Origin: Charina bottae
Lineage: Eukaryota; Chordata; Lepidosauria; Squamata; Charinaidae
Reading direction: 5' to 3'
Length of the DNA: 64,000 bases
NCBI GenBank assembly: GCA_023362775.1
Contig: JALMGJ010000006.1
Coordinates: forward strand, 14,096,501 to 14,160,500
Positions 53,831-64,000 of this stretch are shown in pieces. Numbering within the stretch: the stretch's first letter is position 1; every line of letters starts with the position of its first letter. The notes below the pieces were generated by a model. That model saw only the letters and a program-made list of their open reading frames with translations, ran no database searches and was not told where the DNA came from. The translations under genes were made by a program, and so were the position numbers.

Positions 53831-54845
53831 GGTTTTTTTTCTTTAAAGAAAGCTTGATGGCTTCCCTCATCTCCCAGCACTCAGACCCATGGGAGAACTG
53901 CTGTCTTCTGATCTCCTTTTACGGACCAGCCATCTGGAGCACAAATGGGTGATCTCTCATCCTCTCCTGGTCTAGATAGGTTCTGTTGGACCGACCTTGC
54001 TGCCGGTCCTACAGTCATTGCTGTGTCGTCATCTCTACTCTTTCAGAGAAGTCTAATTTGCCATTTTCCTCACCCAGAAATTTTGGTAATTATCAATACC
54101 TTGAATCGGACCCAGAAGCATTTTGGCAACCAATGCAGCTCCATGACTATAGGTATTTTCTTGCTATAATGGCTTATCCATCAGGATTTTGCACCAGCTG
54201 CAGCTTCTGAATAGTCTTCAAAGGCAACTACTTCTAGAGCAAATTACAGTGATCCAAATACAAAATGATAAGGAAAAACCTGCCATTGGTGTAACCAGTG
54301 AAGTGAGCAAAGTTTGTCCTAGCCACAGTTTCCACCTGCTGATGTAACAGGATGTTTGAGTCCAGGAGAACCTCTAGATTGTGCACCAACTCCTTCAGGG
54401 AGTGTGCAACCCATCTAGAATGATAGATGGAACAGGTGGTCCAAAAGAATACCATTGTCAATGGTTTGGCCCCTGCTGAAAGCAGGACCAGAAGGACCAC
54501 ACTCCCTCCCTCCTGGTCCCACTGCAGATGATCTAGAAGAGTGACCAATATGATGAACCTAGACTGAGAGAGATCTAGAAAATCTGCTTCATCCAGGTTG
54601 TTCTGTATTTGTGGAGTCCTTGGTGCTCTCTGAGCCTTGTTGTTTTCTTGCAGACATTTCTGTATTTGCTGGCCCACCAACTTCACCACATGCTTCCCCG
54701 ACATGGGAATGTTGGAGATGGGGAGAAGTTGTCTGGCTGGATCAAGGGATGGTATTTTGAAGAGGGGCACACTTCCCCTTGTCTCAAAGAAGCCTTTGCC
54801 GCTTCTTATATTTGGATTCCTGGCCCCTCCCTGACAGCTCAATAA
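53831..54845 (-). mobile_element. L2-clade LINE, degraded, inverted, split by a PLE fragment
   Basis: 54060-54845 on the minus strand parallels the 32-kb copy: GATAATTACCAAAATTTC in the C-terminal region, then broken RT blocks. The 202-codon frame 54842-54234 contains NLDEADFLDLSQSRF (against TLDEADYLDPFRPGYG) and GKHVVKLVGQQIQ. The 3' end is missing. 53831-54060 is of unclear origin. Confidence 0.75.
54601..54668 (-). mobile_element. 46-nt Penelope-like fragment (PLE copy C) with 11-bp TSD
   Basis: TTCTGTATTTG is repeated at 54601-54611 and 54658-54668. The 46 nt between (54612-54657), read on the minus strand, match PLE copies A and B from ATGTCTGCAAG to GGACTCCA. The fragment sits inside the L2 ORF and adds codons in frame. 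Its 5' end lies within about five nucleotides of the ribozyme cleavage position of copies A and B. Confidence 0.85.
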
Positions 54846-54846
54846 G

Positions 54847-55314
54847 CCAAGTGTAACGACCTCGATCCTTGAGCTATTAAATCAGAATTCCTTACAAAAG
54901 TCACTTAGGAATATGAAGGAATCTTTATTAAAGCCAGTGATCCATCATATGTTAAATATTCGAGTAAAGAGGCTCCCGCAGCCAACATCTTAAAATCCTC
55001 AGATTCCCCACCCCGCCGGGTGACTTGCGAGTCAACCGTCTCCCCCCATTGCCCTTTGATTCTCAGTTCTTCCTCACTCTGAATCCATTGAAAGTATAAT
55101 AGTGCCCTTTGATCTGTCCTGGGTGCTGAAGCGCTCGTCGCAGTTCCTTGATTAACATAGTCTGCGAGGGGCGAATACACGAACGGTTCGTCGCCAGCAT
55201 TTCGCACGTCTGGCCGTTTCTTCCTTGGGGTGCCTCGCATGGCTCTGCAAGTTCTTCTGATCTGGCGGAATGTCTTTTCCTGGTGCCATGGCAGGATGGC
55301 ATCCTGACACCGAG
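54847..55314 (-). mobile_element. Solo LTR (458 bp) with near-perfect TSD
   Basis: The LTR spans 54852-55309 and reads TGTCAGGATG to CGTTACA on the minus strand. The flanks are CCAAG and CCGAG. A polyadenylation signal shows as TTTATT near 54920. It is of the same family as 35289-35790 (shared GCCATGGCA, ATAAAG and TTTGATCTGTCC words). A 148-codon minus-strand ORF across it is not a convincing gene. From 55315 to 55984 only an A/G homopolymer run (55754-55780) is notable. Confidence 0.8.
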
Positions 55315-55984
55315 AGGGGCAAGGATCTAGTTCATTCATACTGAAACTCACCCCTCAGGACATTGCTTCTGCCTTATTAAAACTTCTTATGTGTGCTATC
55401 TTCAATCTTCAGTTGCTTCATCTAAGAAATGACCTCCAAACAGCCTTCAAATTTTGCCATAGGCAAAACTCCAGAGGATTTTTTTTATCTTGTCTTTTTA
55501 AAACTTTTTTGGATGTTAACTTCTAGGCAAGGACTTCCAAACTTCTTGACAACTTGAATCAATGATCAAAAGAAATTAATATGGATGCAATGAGTCTCTA
55601 TACTGATGATAATGCAGATAGTAACATTATACTCTGGATTCTGGGTGTATGCATTTAGCAGACAATGGTTGAAATTTGTACCAGTTACAAAATGAGCTTT
55701 AACTTCAGATATCACAGGTTTCCTAGTCAAGAAACTCAGCAGTCACTAACTCAAAAAAAAAAAAAAAGGGGGGGGGAGGAGACAATTGGAAATTAGTCGA
55801 TTATGACAATGACCATCAAGTCTCACTGATATGTTAGCTTGATCTAATTAGCAATAAAAAAGTACAAGAGGTTGGGCAGATTTAAAAATATAACCTGTGA
55901 AAACACCTAGCTGTTCTGCTATTGGCATGTTTGAGAAGTTGATCAGGTTTTTGGTCCCTGATGAAAGTAAAATTGTTCTGTTGT

Positions 55985-56070
55985 AAACCGCCCAGAGTCC
56001 CTCCAGTGGAGGGAGATGGGCGGTGATATAAATTTAATTAAATAAATAAAATATAAATGAATAAATAAAA
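55985..56070 (+). mobile_element. L2-type LINE 3' end with AAAT-type tail
   Basis: AAACCGCCCAGAGTCCCTCC and GGGAGATGGGCGGTGATAT, followed by AATTAAATAAATAAAAT. Confidence 0.85.
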
Positions 56071-57494
56071 GTAGGATTTCAAGCTCTTGAGTTTGTCAAG
56101 CTGCTATAGAGGCAGCTTCATGTTTTATCTGTCTTGAAGGAACAGAAAGATAGAGTCACTATAGAGATAAATAAGTGGTTTGAAGTTTTTATGTGTAGAG
56201 GAGGAGGAGGAAGAGGAGGAATAATGAATGATCACCATCCTTGGGAGACAGGAGATGCTGGAAAGACTCTATCAAGACTCTATCAAGACTCTAACTTTGG
56301 GGCAGGGGGCCATAGCAGCTGAATAAACAGGAATCCCCTCCCACATATAAAGTATGCCTGATGTATAAAGTCTGAAGTGAAGAAATGCCTATTTTCATCT
56401 AAACAGGCACGTTCCTAAATCATTACATTCAAGTAGGACCCTTGGAAGACCACTACATCCCATGTCCAAAATATCCAGCATCTTCCTACCTGCTTGCAGT
56501 TTGTAAAGAATTCTTTCTCTTTTGTTTGGAGTGGGGGGGGGTGACACACCAGCAAAGTCAAGTTAGGCATTTTCCAAATTTTTGACACGCCAAGCCCAAA
56601 AGGTTCACCGTCGCTGGTATAGCCCTTGCCTCAAATACTGTACATATTTGCATATTAGTTTGAGATTGTTTCTTTTTAGTGATCTGCTCTGGAAATAGAT
56701 GTTCTCTTTCAAAACTATCTAATCTATATTTTTACTGCCAAACATCACTCAACCTCATAGATACCAGAACAGTGTTTAAATTCAAAGGTGAAGCCAAATT
56801 GCCAACTTTTAAAAACAATTTTTAAAAACAATTTATTTGCTTGTTTAGTTTAAAAAAATACTTCTTCCTTTCTCATTAAGAACCATCCAGGTGTTGGAGT
56901 GGTCATCCTAAATCATGTGAATCTTTACTGCCAGTCCAACGAGGGTGAACAACCATTGAAAACGTTCTAGAACACGCATGGGTAAACTTTGATTGGGCAA
57001 GGGCTGCACTTATCATTTGGGGGAGGGGCTCAACGCTACCAAGTGGCTGTAGCTAGATTTGGGTAGAAAGCCCAGGGGAGTTTCTTTGATGTGATATGCC
57101 TCTTTTAGGGCTAACAGTACAAGGAGTCTTCATTTAGCAATTGCCTCATTTAGTGATCGTTCGGAGTTACAACAGTGATGAAAAAGTAACTTTATGACCA
57201 ATCCTTGCATTTATGACCTTGCCATGAACCTGATGGTGGAGAAGATGATGGAAGGTGAGAAGGAGCTGCCAGTACTTAGCTGGTGCTGTGGTGAAGCTGT
57301 GGTCACATACTGGTAATGGTATCACCTTCTATTATGGATAATATGGGGCACCATAATCTGCTGCTCTGCTATGGCACTGAAGAGCAATTGCCTTGATGAT
57401 TCTCTAAAAATGAGTTGATGCACATCTTTGTGCTCTTGATTGTGATATCCAGATACTGCATGACCACTATAGTTTGGTATAATCTTAGGGCTCT
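56071..57494. other. Unclassified, with traces of decayed hAT elements
   Basis: 56535-56620 (ending AAAAGGTTCACCGTCGCTGG) and 56975-57015 (GCATGGGTAAACTTTGATTG) look like lone hAT ends. No TSD or partner end was found, and no gene is recognised. Confidence 0.35.
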
Positions 57495-57852
57495 AATTAA
57501 TAAGTAAAAAAAGGTAAAGGTTCCCCCCGCACATTTGTGCAGTCGTGTCCGACTCTAGGGGCCGGTGCTCATCTCCGTTTGTTAGCCAAAGAGCCAGCGT
57601 TGTCCAAAGACACTTCCACGGTCATGTGGCCACATGACACGCATGGAACGCTGTTACCTTCCCACCGAAGTGGTACCTATTAATCTACTTGCATTTGCAT
57701 GCTTTCGAATTGCTAGGTCGGCAAGAGCTGGGGCGAGTGCGGGAGCTCACTCCGCACGCAGGGCTAGGGATTCGAACCTCCGAACTTGCAATCTTCCGAT
57801 CCACAAGCCTGGCGTCTTACCCACTGAGCCACCACGCCCCAATTAATAAGTA
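57495..57852 (-). mobile_element. Full-length Sauria-type SINE, inverted, 12-bp TSD
   Basis: AATTAATAAGTA flanks both ends (57495-57506 and 57841-57852). The reverse complement runs from GGGGCGTGGTGGCTCAGTG through the B box to GAGTCGGACACGACTGC and the ACCTTT tail. The ORFs of 70-73 codons in it are not genes. Confidence 0.95.
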
Positions 57853-57984
57853 CATTGTGCTTATTAATGGCAAAGACAATGTTTTGGTGAACACTGAAGA
57901 CCACATCTAAGACCAGAGTGGTAAAGCATGAACTCCTGGACTACGTAATCCCTACTAAATCTACAATTCTCTGTTGTAGTATAC

Positions 57985-58253
57985 TACCTTCCCTGTGACG
58001 GAGTGAGCTCCCGCACTCGCCCCAGCTCTTGCCATCTAGCAATTCGAAAGCATGCAATTGCGAGTAGATAAATAGGTACCACTTCGGTGGGTAGGTAACA
58101 GTGTTCCGCGTGCGTCATGCTGGCCACATGGCCATGGAAGCATCTTCGGACAATGCTGGCTCTTCAGCTAACAAACGGAAGAGCACCGGCCCCTAGAGTC
58201 GAACACGACTGCACAAATGTGCGGGGGGAACCTTTACCTTTACCTTCCCTGTG
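57985..58253 (+). mobile_element. 5'-truncated Sauria-type SINE with 13-bp TSD
   Basis: TACCTTCCCTGTG is repeated at 57985-57997 and 58241-58253. The SINE begins at GGAGTGAGCTCCCGC, after the B box, so the Pol III promoter is absent. Confidence 0.9.
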
Positions 58254-61200
58254 GGGTTCTATGCATATATGTGCTGGCAGGAAAAAAGGAACACCCTGCA
58301 CATACTTGTTCCATACAGCAACCTAGGCAGCAGACATCATGTCCAAACATACATACATTTCATCTGTGACTCAGCAAAGACCTGTCTTAAACACTTGTAT
58401 GGGAGAAATAGTTGGTGGTTCTGGACATCTAATTATCAGAGAAAATATTGACAATTTGGAAGGCATTCAGAGAAAAAGAAAAAGACATGGTCAGGGGACC
58501 ATGAGGAATTTACATCTGAGGAAAGATGAAAAGAGCTGAATATGCAGAGTGCATTCAGGAGATAATTAAAGGAGGATGCTGTGTGGAGTTCACAGCAACT
58601 CCTACCCTGGCATCAAGGTTGGGAAGAAATGATTTAGGGCAGCATCTGGAAATATGAATAGAAGACATTTTGAAGGAAAGGGAAGAGGGAAGTAATGCTG
58701 CTAAAAACTCCAGGGCAACAAGTTATTTAGGTTGTGGAACAGCTTTTTTAAAAAAAAGAAGTGTGTGATGGGGGAGATAAATCATTAAGTTATCATCTTA
58801 GACCAAGAGAAGACTTGGAATTACTAGTAAGTTTTTTCTAGTCATACCAATGACAGTCATTTCAGAAACACATCCTCAAAGACTTGCTTTTTAGTGACAA
58901 AGAGGTCACTTATTCTGAAGGAGAAGAGTGTTGCAACTTTTGTTATACATTTGGGAGGCCTGGAGAACTACATTTCCCAGGGTTCCCAGTACCAGTTTCC
59001 ATTTGCTTGCTGGTGTTACTACAACAGTCTAGGTGTTGGAAAGAGAGGAGGCAGAGGCCTCCAGACAAAGTAGCCTGGTTCAGATATAATCACCTCAACA
59101 ATTGGCACAGATGCCAAAGAAATGGATTTAAAGAGGTGACAATTCCTTCCCCCAATAAGAGTGCATGAAAAGAGGAGAGGAAGGACAAGAAAAAAGGATA
59201 GCCAAAGTTAATTAACAATCAAAGAAACCATTTCAAACTGAGGTTATTACATCTGAACAAGACACATGTATGAGACTGGTAATGGAGAATGCCTGTGCTA
59301 CTGAAAGGTAAGTTTAGGAGAAGGGATGTCAAAGGACTTTTTTTAAATATTGCATCAGAAAGTTTGCAACACATGAATGGAAATCTAGATGATCGAAAAG
59401 GTTCTTTTAGTTCATTGACACATGTTTCTATGGTGAGGAGGATGTGAAAACTAACGAAGTGAGCGTATAAGAAGTCTCTTACTGGAGAAGCACATGATCC
59501 ATCCATTACAGGCCCTACATATGTCCCTCCACACATCACTGGGTTACTGCTCACATAGGAACCGTAGTTCTACTACATCTAGAGGACCATACATTCCTCT
59601 ATAATTTAAGCCAGTTGATCAGCAAGGCAGTTGATCAGCAAGGCAGATCAAATGGTAATGTCTATCATGGATATCTGGTATTCAGATTTAAACTACGCAT
59701 AAAAGCTCTACTTAGCTATGGTGGCTAATATCTAGTATGCAGCATTGCTCCCTTCCTTTTCTACTCCCATGCACTCTCTTTCACTTTGTGTTTTCAACAA
59801 AGGTGTGGTGGAGTGCGGAAGTAATAGAAATCCTTTCCAACTATTGTGCCTCATTTTCATCTATCTATGGATTCAGCAGCTTTTGCTCTAAATAAATGAA
59901 TAGATCTATGTATAAGATCGACATAACAAAGGGGCACACATACTTATTAAACTTTCTTATCAGAATAAGTAATGGGAGTCCAGTTATTGCTCTGCCATGT
60001 TCAGTACTAAATTTCTCTGCAGTTACTACCAATGGCTCATTAGCCTCTGTTTACAGAACATACTTAACTGAGTCATAGAGAGAGTTAACATGCCATGCAA
60101 ACATGTCAGGTAAGACAAGGTTCGTTTCAGCCACAAACAGCCCTATAGTTCTTTGGTGCTTTCTTGGTCAGACGTGTTATGAAAACAGAGAAGATGGAGT
60201 TAAAAGAGGGTTAGTTCTATTTTCTTGCTCTTAGCATGCTGTTGAAATCCTAGAGCAGCTCTAAAAATGGGGCTTCTCTAGGAACCCCTTCTTGCTGCTC
60301 ATTTTACTTTACACCCACTCCTCTGCAACCACACTGGAGGCAAGAGAAAGGGGGACAGATAGATACCCCTCCCAACTCTGTCATCATAACTCCAACCCCA
60401 AATGGGCCACTACACATCCCACCACCACCCTTTTTTGTTTATGGAAGCTTTCTAGCTATCTTTGCAGCTGGGTAATTTCCTTGGAAAAAAGGTGACTGGT
60501 CAGCCTTGTTGCCTGAATCTTGTGATTACTGGTCATAATTAGTCTTTACTGGACAGTTTGGCATCTCCTATTAGAGTTGTTAATGGTTTATGTTATACTT
60601 CTGTAAATGTTGAGGTTCCCCCAAATACGGTTCTTCCTTTTGGGGGTGGATGGGACCTGTTTTGGTTTTGAGTGGCACTCAAGTAATTATTAGCAAAAGA
60701 AAGAATACGGTTAGCTACAATTTCTTCATTTCTGAACACATCCAAAAGTGGTCCCTGAAGTCGTAATGAGACTCTTGTCAACCACTTGTGGCTGTATGCT
60801 ATGTGCTTTTCTTTATTTTGTTGATGGACCTCAGCTAGCGTAAAATAAAATGATGTGGACTAAATTGTTTCAGAGAAGAACAGAGGAGTACTTTAAGCAA
60901 AAGAATTGGGCTCTATGCCCTTCTGCATTTTTCTAGCTCTGGGAGGCTTTAAATCTACACTCACTCCTATGCATGACATTTGCATGCCAGCCTCTCTTTC
61001 AGAGAGCTGTGTTTATAAGTAATAAATAGAAAATGTTGCCACCAAGGGTAGGAAACCTGTGGAACAAACTGTTGCAAGAGGTCACCAAGTCATATGCTGG
61101 AGGCTGTATTTTTTAAAGGGCTGGATAAACTTTATGGCCAAATAACATCTGTACACTCATTCATGCCAGAATAATGATGATGGAATTTCATGCTTCAGAG

Positions 61201-61642
61201 TGTAAGATGATTGCCACATGGTTCAGGGAGAAATTTGTCTTCCCAGTTAAAAAGAGAGCAGAAATGAAACGCTGGCAAAGGAGAGGGGGCATTGATGGAA
61301 GGCACTACTTTCTTCATCAAAACAAAGGGTGTGTGTGCATGTCTGTGTGTGAGAAAATACTTAACAAATAAAAGAAATAGCATCCTAGCGTGTTGAAACT
61401 CCACTTACACATCTCGGAAATGAATAGATGGGAAGGATTTTGTGCACTGCACGTATTATAAGAAACCATATTCTTGTATTCCTCATGCCCCATTCCAAAA
61501 AGCCTGAGAGCCCTCACCATATCTTCCTCTCTCTTCAGAGAGGTGACCATACCATTATACAATTGACTGAAAATGATAAATGCTTAGGAAGAGCAGTGGT
61601 AACCTCCCAGTCCTTCCCTTGATCTTCATGGTTGTATAACTC
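58254..61642. other. Long unclassified stretch, no gene seen
   Basis: No coding exon, RNA gene or confident transposon in about 3.4 kb. ORFs are short and without recognisable motifs. This is the longest apparently repeat-poor interval of the window. Confidence 0.4.
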
Positions 61643-61947
61643 TGTTAGAACAGGGGTCCCCAACCTGTGGGACTAGTGGGCCACGGCCTGTTAGGAACTG
61701 GGCCATGGGGCTCCCGCCTGCAAACCCCACCCACTTCCGCATGATTGGCTCTCGCCCGCAAACCTCGCCCCTGGTGCACACGATTGGCTTCTGTCCGCAA
61801 ACCCTGCCCCCTGGTCTGTGGAAATCCCGGAAACCCCGCCCCCTGGTCCGCGGAAATCCTGGAAACCCCGCCCCCCTGGTCTGCGGAAAAATCATCTTTT
61901 GAAACCAGTCCCTGGTGCCAAAAAGGTTGGGGATCCGTGTGTTAGAA
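61643..61947. mobile_element. Non-autonomous hAT element (hAT-e) with perfect 8-bp TSD
   Basis: TGTTAGAA flanks both ends (61643-61650 and 61940-61947). Termini CAGGGGTCCCCAACC and GGTTGGGGATCCGTG are inverted. The interior holds about five units of the CCGCAAACCCCGCCCC type with CGATTGGCT between the first ones. From 61948 to 62584 nothing is recognised. Confidence 0.95.
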
Positions 61948-62584
61948 GACATGGGGTGGGGAAGGGGCACCACCACATTGTTCATCTTAGGCAGCACAGT
62001 TGTGAAGCCGCTTTGGTTTGATGCTGTCATGCACACCCTACATAAGAATTTGAGAAAAACTTTGCTTGATCAGACCAAGGAATAAACTAGACCATAACCT
62101 GTTTCCCATAGGGGTCCAACCACATGCCTCCAGTTAACCCACAATATTTCTTGGTCCTGGAATTCCAATCAAGAAGCTTCTATTCAACTTTGAAATATTT
62201 GATCAGTGTGAATTACACTGTTAGTGTTATCTCCCACTAATTATTTTGTGTCAACAAAGTGTGACTTCTTTTTTTTAACTCAAGAGCTACCCTTAGCCTT
62301 CAAGTACCATGCCAGGGGCCACATTCCAAAAAGGGAGTGGGGTCAAGAGAAGAGCTGAATATCATTTAAATAATACTTAATTAAACATTTATTAAATTGA
62401 CTCCCCCGTTTTATCACATTAAAAATTATAGTCTGGTGACAACTATTGAAGGCCTGGGGCAGCGGGCAAGTTGGGATCATACAGTATATACCATTCTAAA
62501 GATAAACTCCTCTATTAGTGTTTTAAGGAGCACATGATTCCTTCTGGACTATCTGATAACAATGGTGATTGTTAAGAAAAGATC

Positions 62585-63290
62585 TTCATGTACATTTATT
62601 TATTTATTTATTTATTAATTATTCATATTTCTATGACCGCCCATCTTCCCCAAATGGGGGACTCTGGGCTGTTTACAATCATATCAACGATTAAAACCAC
62701 ACAAGTTTAAAATCACAAACAACTATCAATACAGATAGAGAATAAATAAATACAAATACAAAGTCCAAGTGGGAATAAAATCTCCTTCAACAGGGAGGAC
62801 ACTACGGGGCCAGCCACCCCCAGGATGAACTATTACCCTTCCACTCCCAAGCAAGGCGGCAGAGCCAGGTCTTTAGACTCTTCCGGAAGGCTGGGAGCGA
62901 GGGGCCTGCCTCACCTCCAGGGGCAGAATATTCCAAAGGGCGGGCGCCACTGAAGAGAAGGCTCACCTCCTGGACCCCGCCAGATGAAATTCCCTTGTTG
63001 ACGGGGTCCGTAGCATGCCCTCTCTGCATGACCAGGTGGGGCAGGTAGATGTTATGGGGATGAGACGGTCCCTCAGGTAACCTGGTCCCATGCCATCTAG
63101 GGCTTTAAGGGTGATAACCAACACCTTGAATTGGACCCGGAAGGAAACCGGCACCCAGTGCAGCTCGCGCAGCAGTGGTGTCACGTGTGCTGATCTTGAT
63201 GCACCAATAATTGCCCGCGCGGCCTCATTCTGTACCAGCTGAAGCTTCCGGATACACTTCAAGGGTAGCCCCATGTAGAGCGCATTATTC
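62585..63290 (-). mobile_element. L2-clade LINE 3' part, inverted
   Basis: (TTTA)n, CTATGACCGCCCATCTTCCC and a 3' UTR with GGCCAGCCACCCCCAGG. The C-terminal coding region then includes a 103-codon frame (63274-62963) with QLVQNEAARAIIGA and LRELHWVPVSFRVQFKV. It is truncated at GCGCATT near 63290. From 63291 to 63593 no feature is seen. Confidence 0.88.
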
Positions 63291-63593
63291 CTTCTCCTTC
63301 TTCTCTGTTTCGTTCACTGTCTGTTTTAACTAGCTACAAAACATGGCACCTACCATAAATGTCAAAAATGATCTGAATATGTCCTAGATGGTGGTGATAT
63401 GCCATAATGGGCTGTCCATCTCACAAACATTTTTCAGGAAAGAAAAGGATTTATTTCTACTACTTTGTACTACCACTACCAGACATTCCAGAATGATATA
63501 TAATGTGCAGCTTGGCACACTAATAGAGAAGCTGAACTTTTGAATGGTATATATAGTCTACCTTCCTTTTCTTAAACTTTTAAACCAGAGATA

Positions 63594-63815
63594 TATAGCC
63601 AGTTTGATGGATTGGTTAAGGAACCAGGCTAGAAACTGGGAGAGTGTGAGTTCTAGTCCCAGGCATGAAGCCAGCTGGGTGACCTTGGGCCAGTCACTCT
63701 CTCTCAGCCCTAGGAAGGAGGCAATGGCAAACCACTTCCAAAAAACCTTGCCAAGAAAACTGCAGGGACTTGTCCAGGCAGTTTCCAAGAATTGGACACG
63801 ACTGAACAGATTAAA
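63594..63815 (+). mobile_element. tRNA-derived SINE with MIR-like core and BovB tail
   Basis: Same family as 6776-6998, here with a clearer BovB-like end (GAATTGGACACGACTGAAC) and an A-rich tail. From 63816 to 64000 no feature is recognised. Confidence 0.88.
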
Positions 63816-64000
63816 AAAAAATATGGATGGCACATGTGTCATGCCCTCATGTATGAGGTTTTTACATGGCTTCCACCCAAGACACCCATATCTCTCTTGT
63901 TTGAAAACTTGACAAAGGAAGGTAGCTGGTAGATAGACTCTATATATTTCTTCCTGCAACACCGCTGAACATCAGGGTTTGGATAGTTCTTAAAGCTAAT

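Noticed and set aside
54905..55351. 148-codon minus-strand ORF
   Set aside because: It spans a solo LTR from polyadenylation region to terminus and crosses the TSD; no recognisable domain.

Overview
The window is vertebrate nuclear DNA, most likely from a squamate reptile and probably a snake. The basis is its repeat fauna: tRNA-derived SINEs ending in ACCTTT repeats and a BovB-type 3' tail (Sauria-SINE style), BovB and CR1/L2 LINEs, L2-type 3' ends that run into AAAT/ATGA/AAAC microsatellites, Penelope-like elements (PLEs), a Dong/R4-type LINE, many non-autonomous hAT transposons and a GATA/GACA (Bkm-like) block. I found no host protein-coding exon, tRNA gene or rRNA gene. Every ORF I can interpret lies in a transposable element or in low-complexity DNA. 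The window reads as intergenic or intronic DNA, with a few AT-rich stretches that may be conserved non-coding elements.

Layout. 1-9.5 kb: microsatellites, a hAT element carrying a solo LTR, a possible conserved block (about 3.3-3.7 kb), a PLE unit with a hammerhead ribozyme fold (4.74-5.04 kb), LINE pieces and a CR1 3' end. 9.5-18.7 kb: L2, unclassified LINE and BovB pieces, a decayed PLE unit, hAT MITEs with 8-bp target-site duplications (TSDs), and a full SINE. 20.0-21.2 kb: a 5S-rRNA-derived SINE split by a PLE that keeps an open GIY-YIG endonuclease reading frame and has perfect 106-bp inverted arms. 21-32 kb: MITEs, CR1, a GATA block, GC-rich hAT elements and unclassified DNA. 32.0-34.2 kb: the best-preserved LINE, an L2-clade reverse transcriptase on the minus strand. 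34.4-36.1 kb: an L1-like retroposon with a 17-bp TSD, itself hit by an LTR. 36.2-36.95 kb: BovB. 39-41 kb: CR1 split by a hAT, then two SINEs. 42.65-47.75 kb: a complete but coding-dead Ty1/copia retrotransposon with about 98.6% identical LTRs and a primer site matching the anticodon arm of initiator tRNA-Met. 48-58 kb: hAT, L1-like, a second PLE unit with the hammerhead fold, Dong/R4 split by a 1.2-kb hAT, L2 split by a 46-nt PLE fragment, a solo LTR and SINEs. 58-64 kb: mostly unclassified, plus one hAT, one L2 and one SINE.

How the parts relate. Autonomous LINEs supply machinery to the SINEs: the BovB end motif is shared by two SINE families, and an L2-like tail is carried by a third SINE. 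Nesting gives relative ages: LTR into hAT, PLE into 5S-SINE, PLE into L2, PLE into L1-like, hAT into Dong/R4, hAT into CR1 and copia into CR1.

The most notable system is a set of five PLE-derived loci. Two have a type I hammerhead fold with a TATA box at fixed distance upstream. One is a 46-nt, TSD-flanked insertion that begins within about five nucleotides of the predicted ribozyme cleavage site. Second is a group of hAT elements with different terminal repeats that share a GC-rich internal module combining CCAAT-box and GC-box motifs. All motif, TSD and folding statements come from reading the sequence by eye; family names rest on established knowledge and were not checked by database search.
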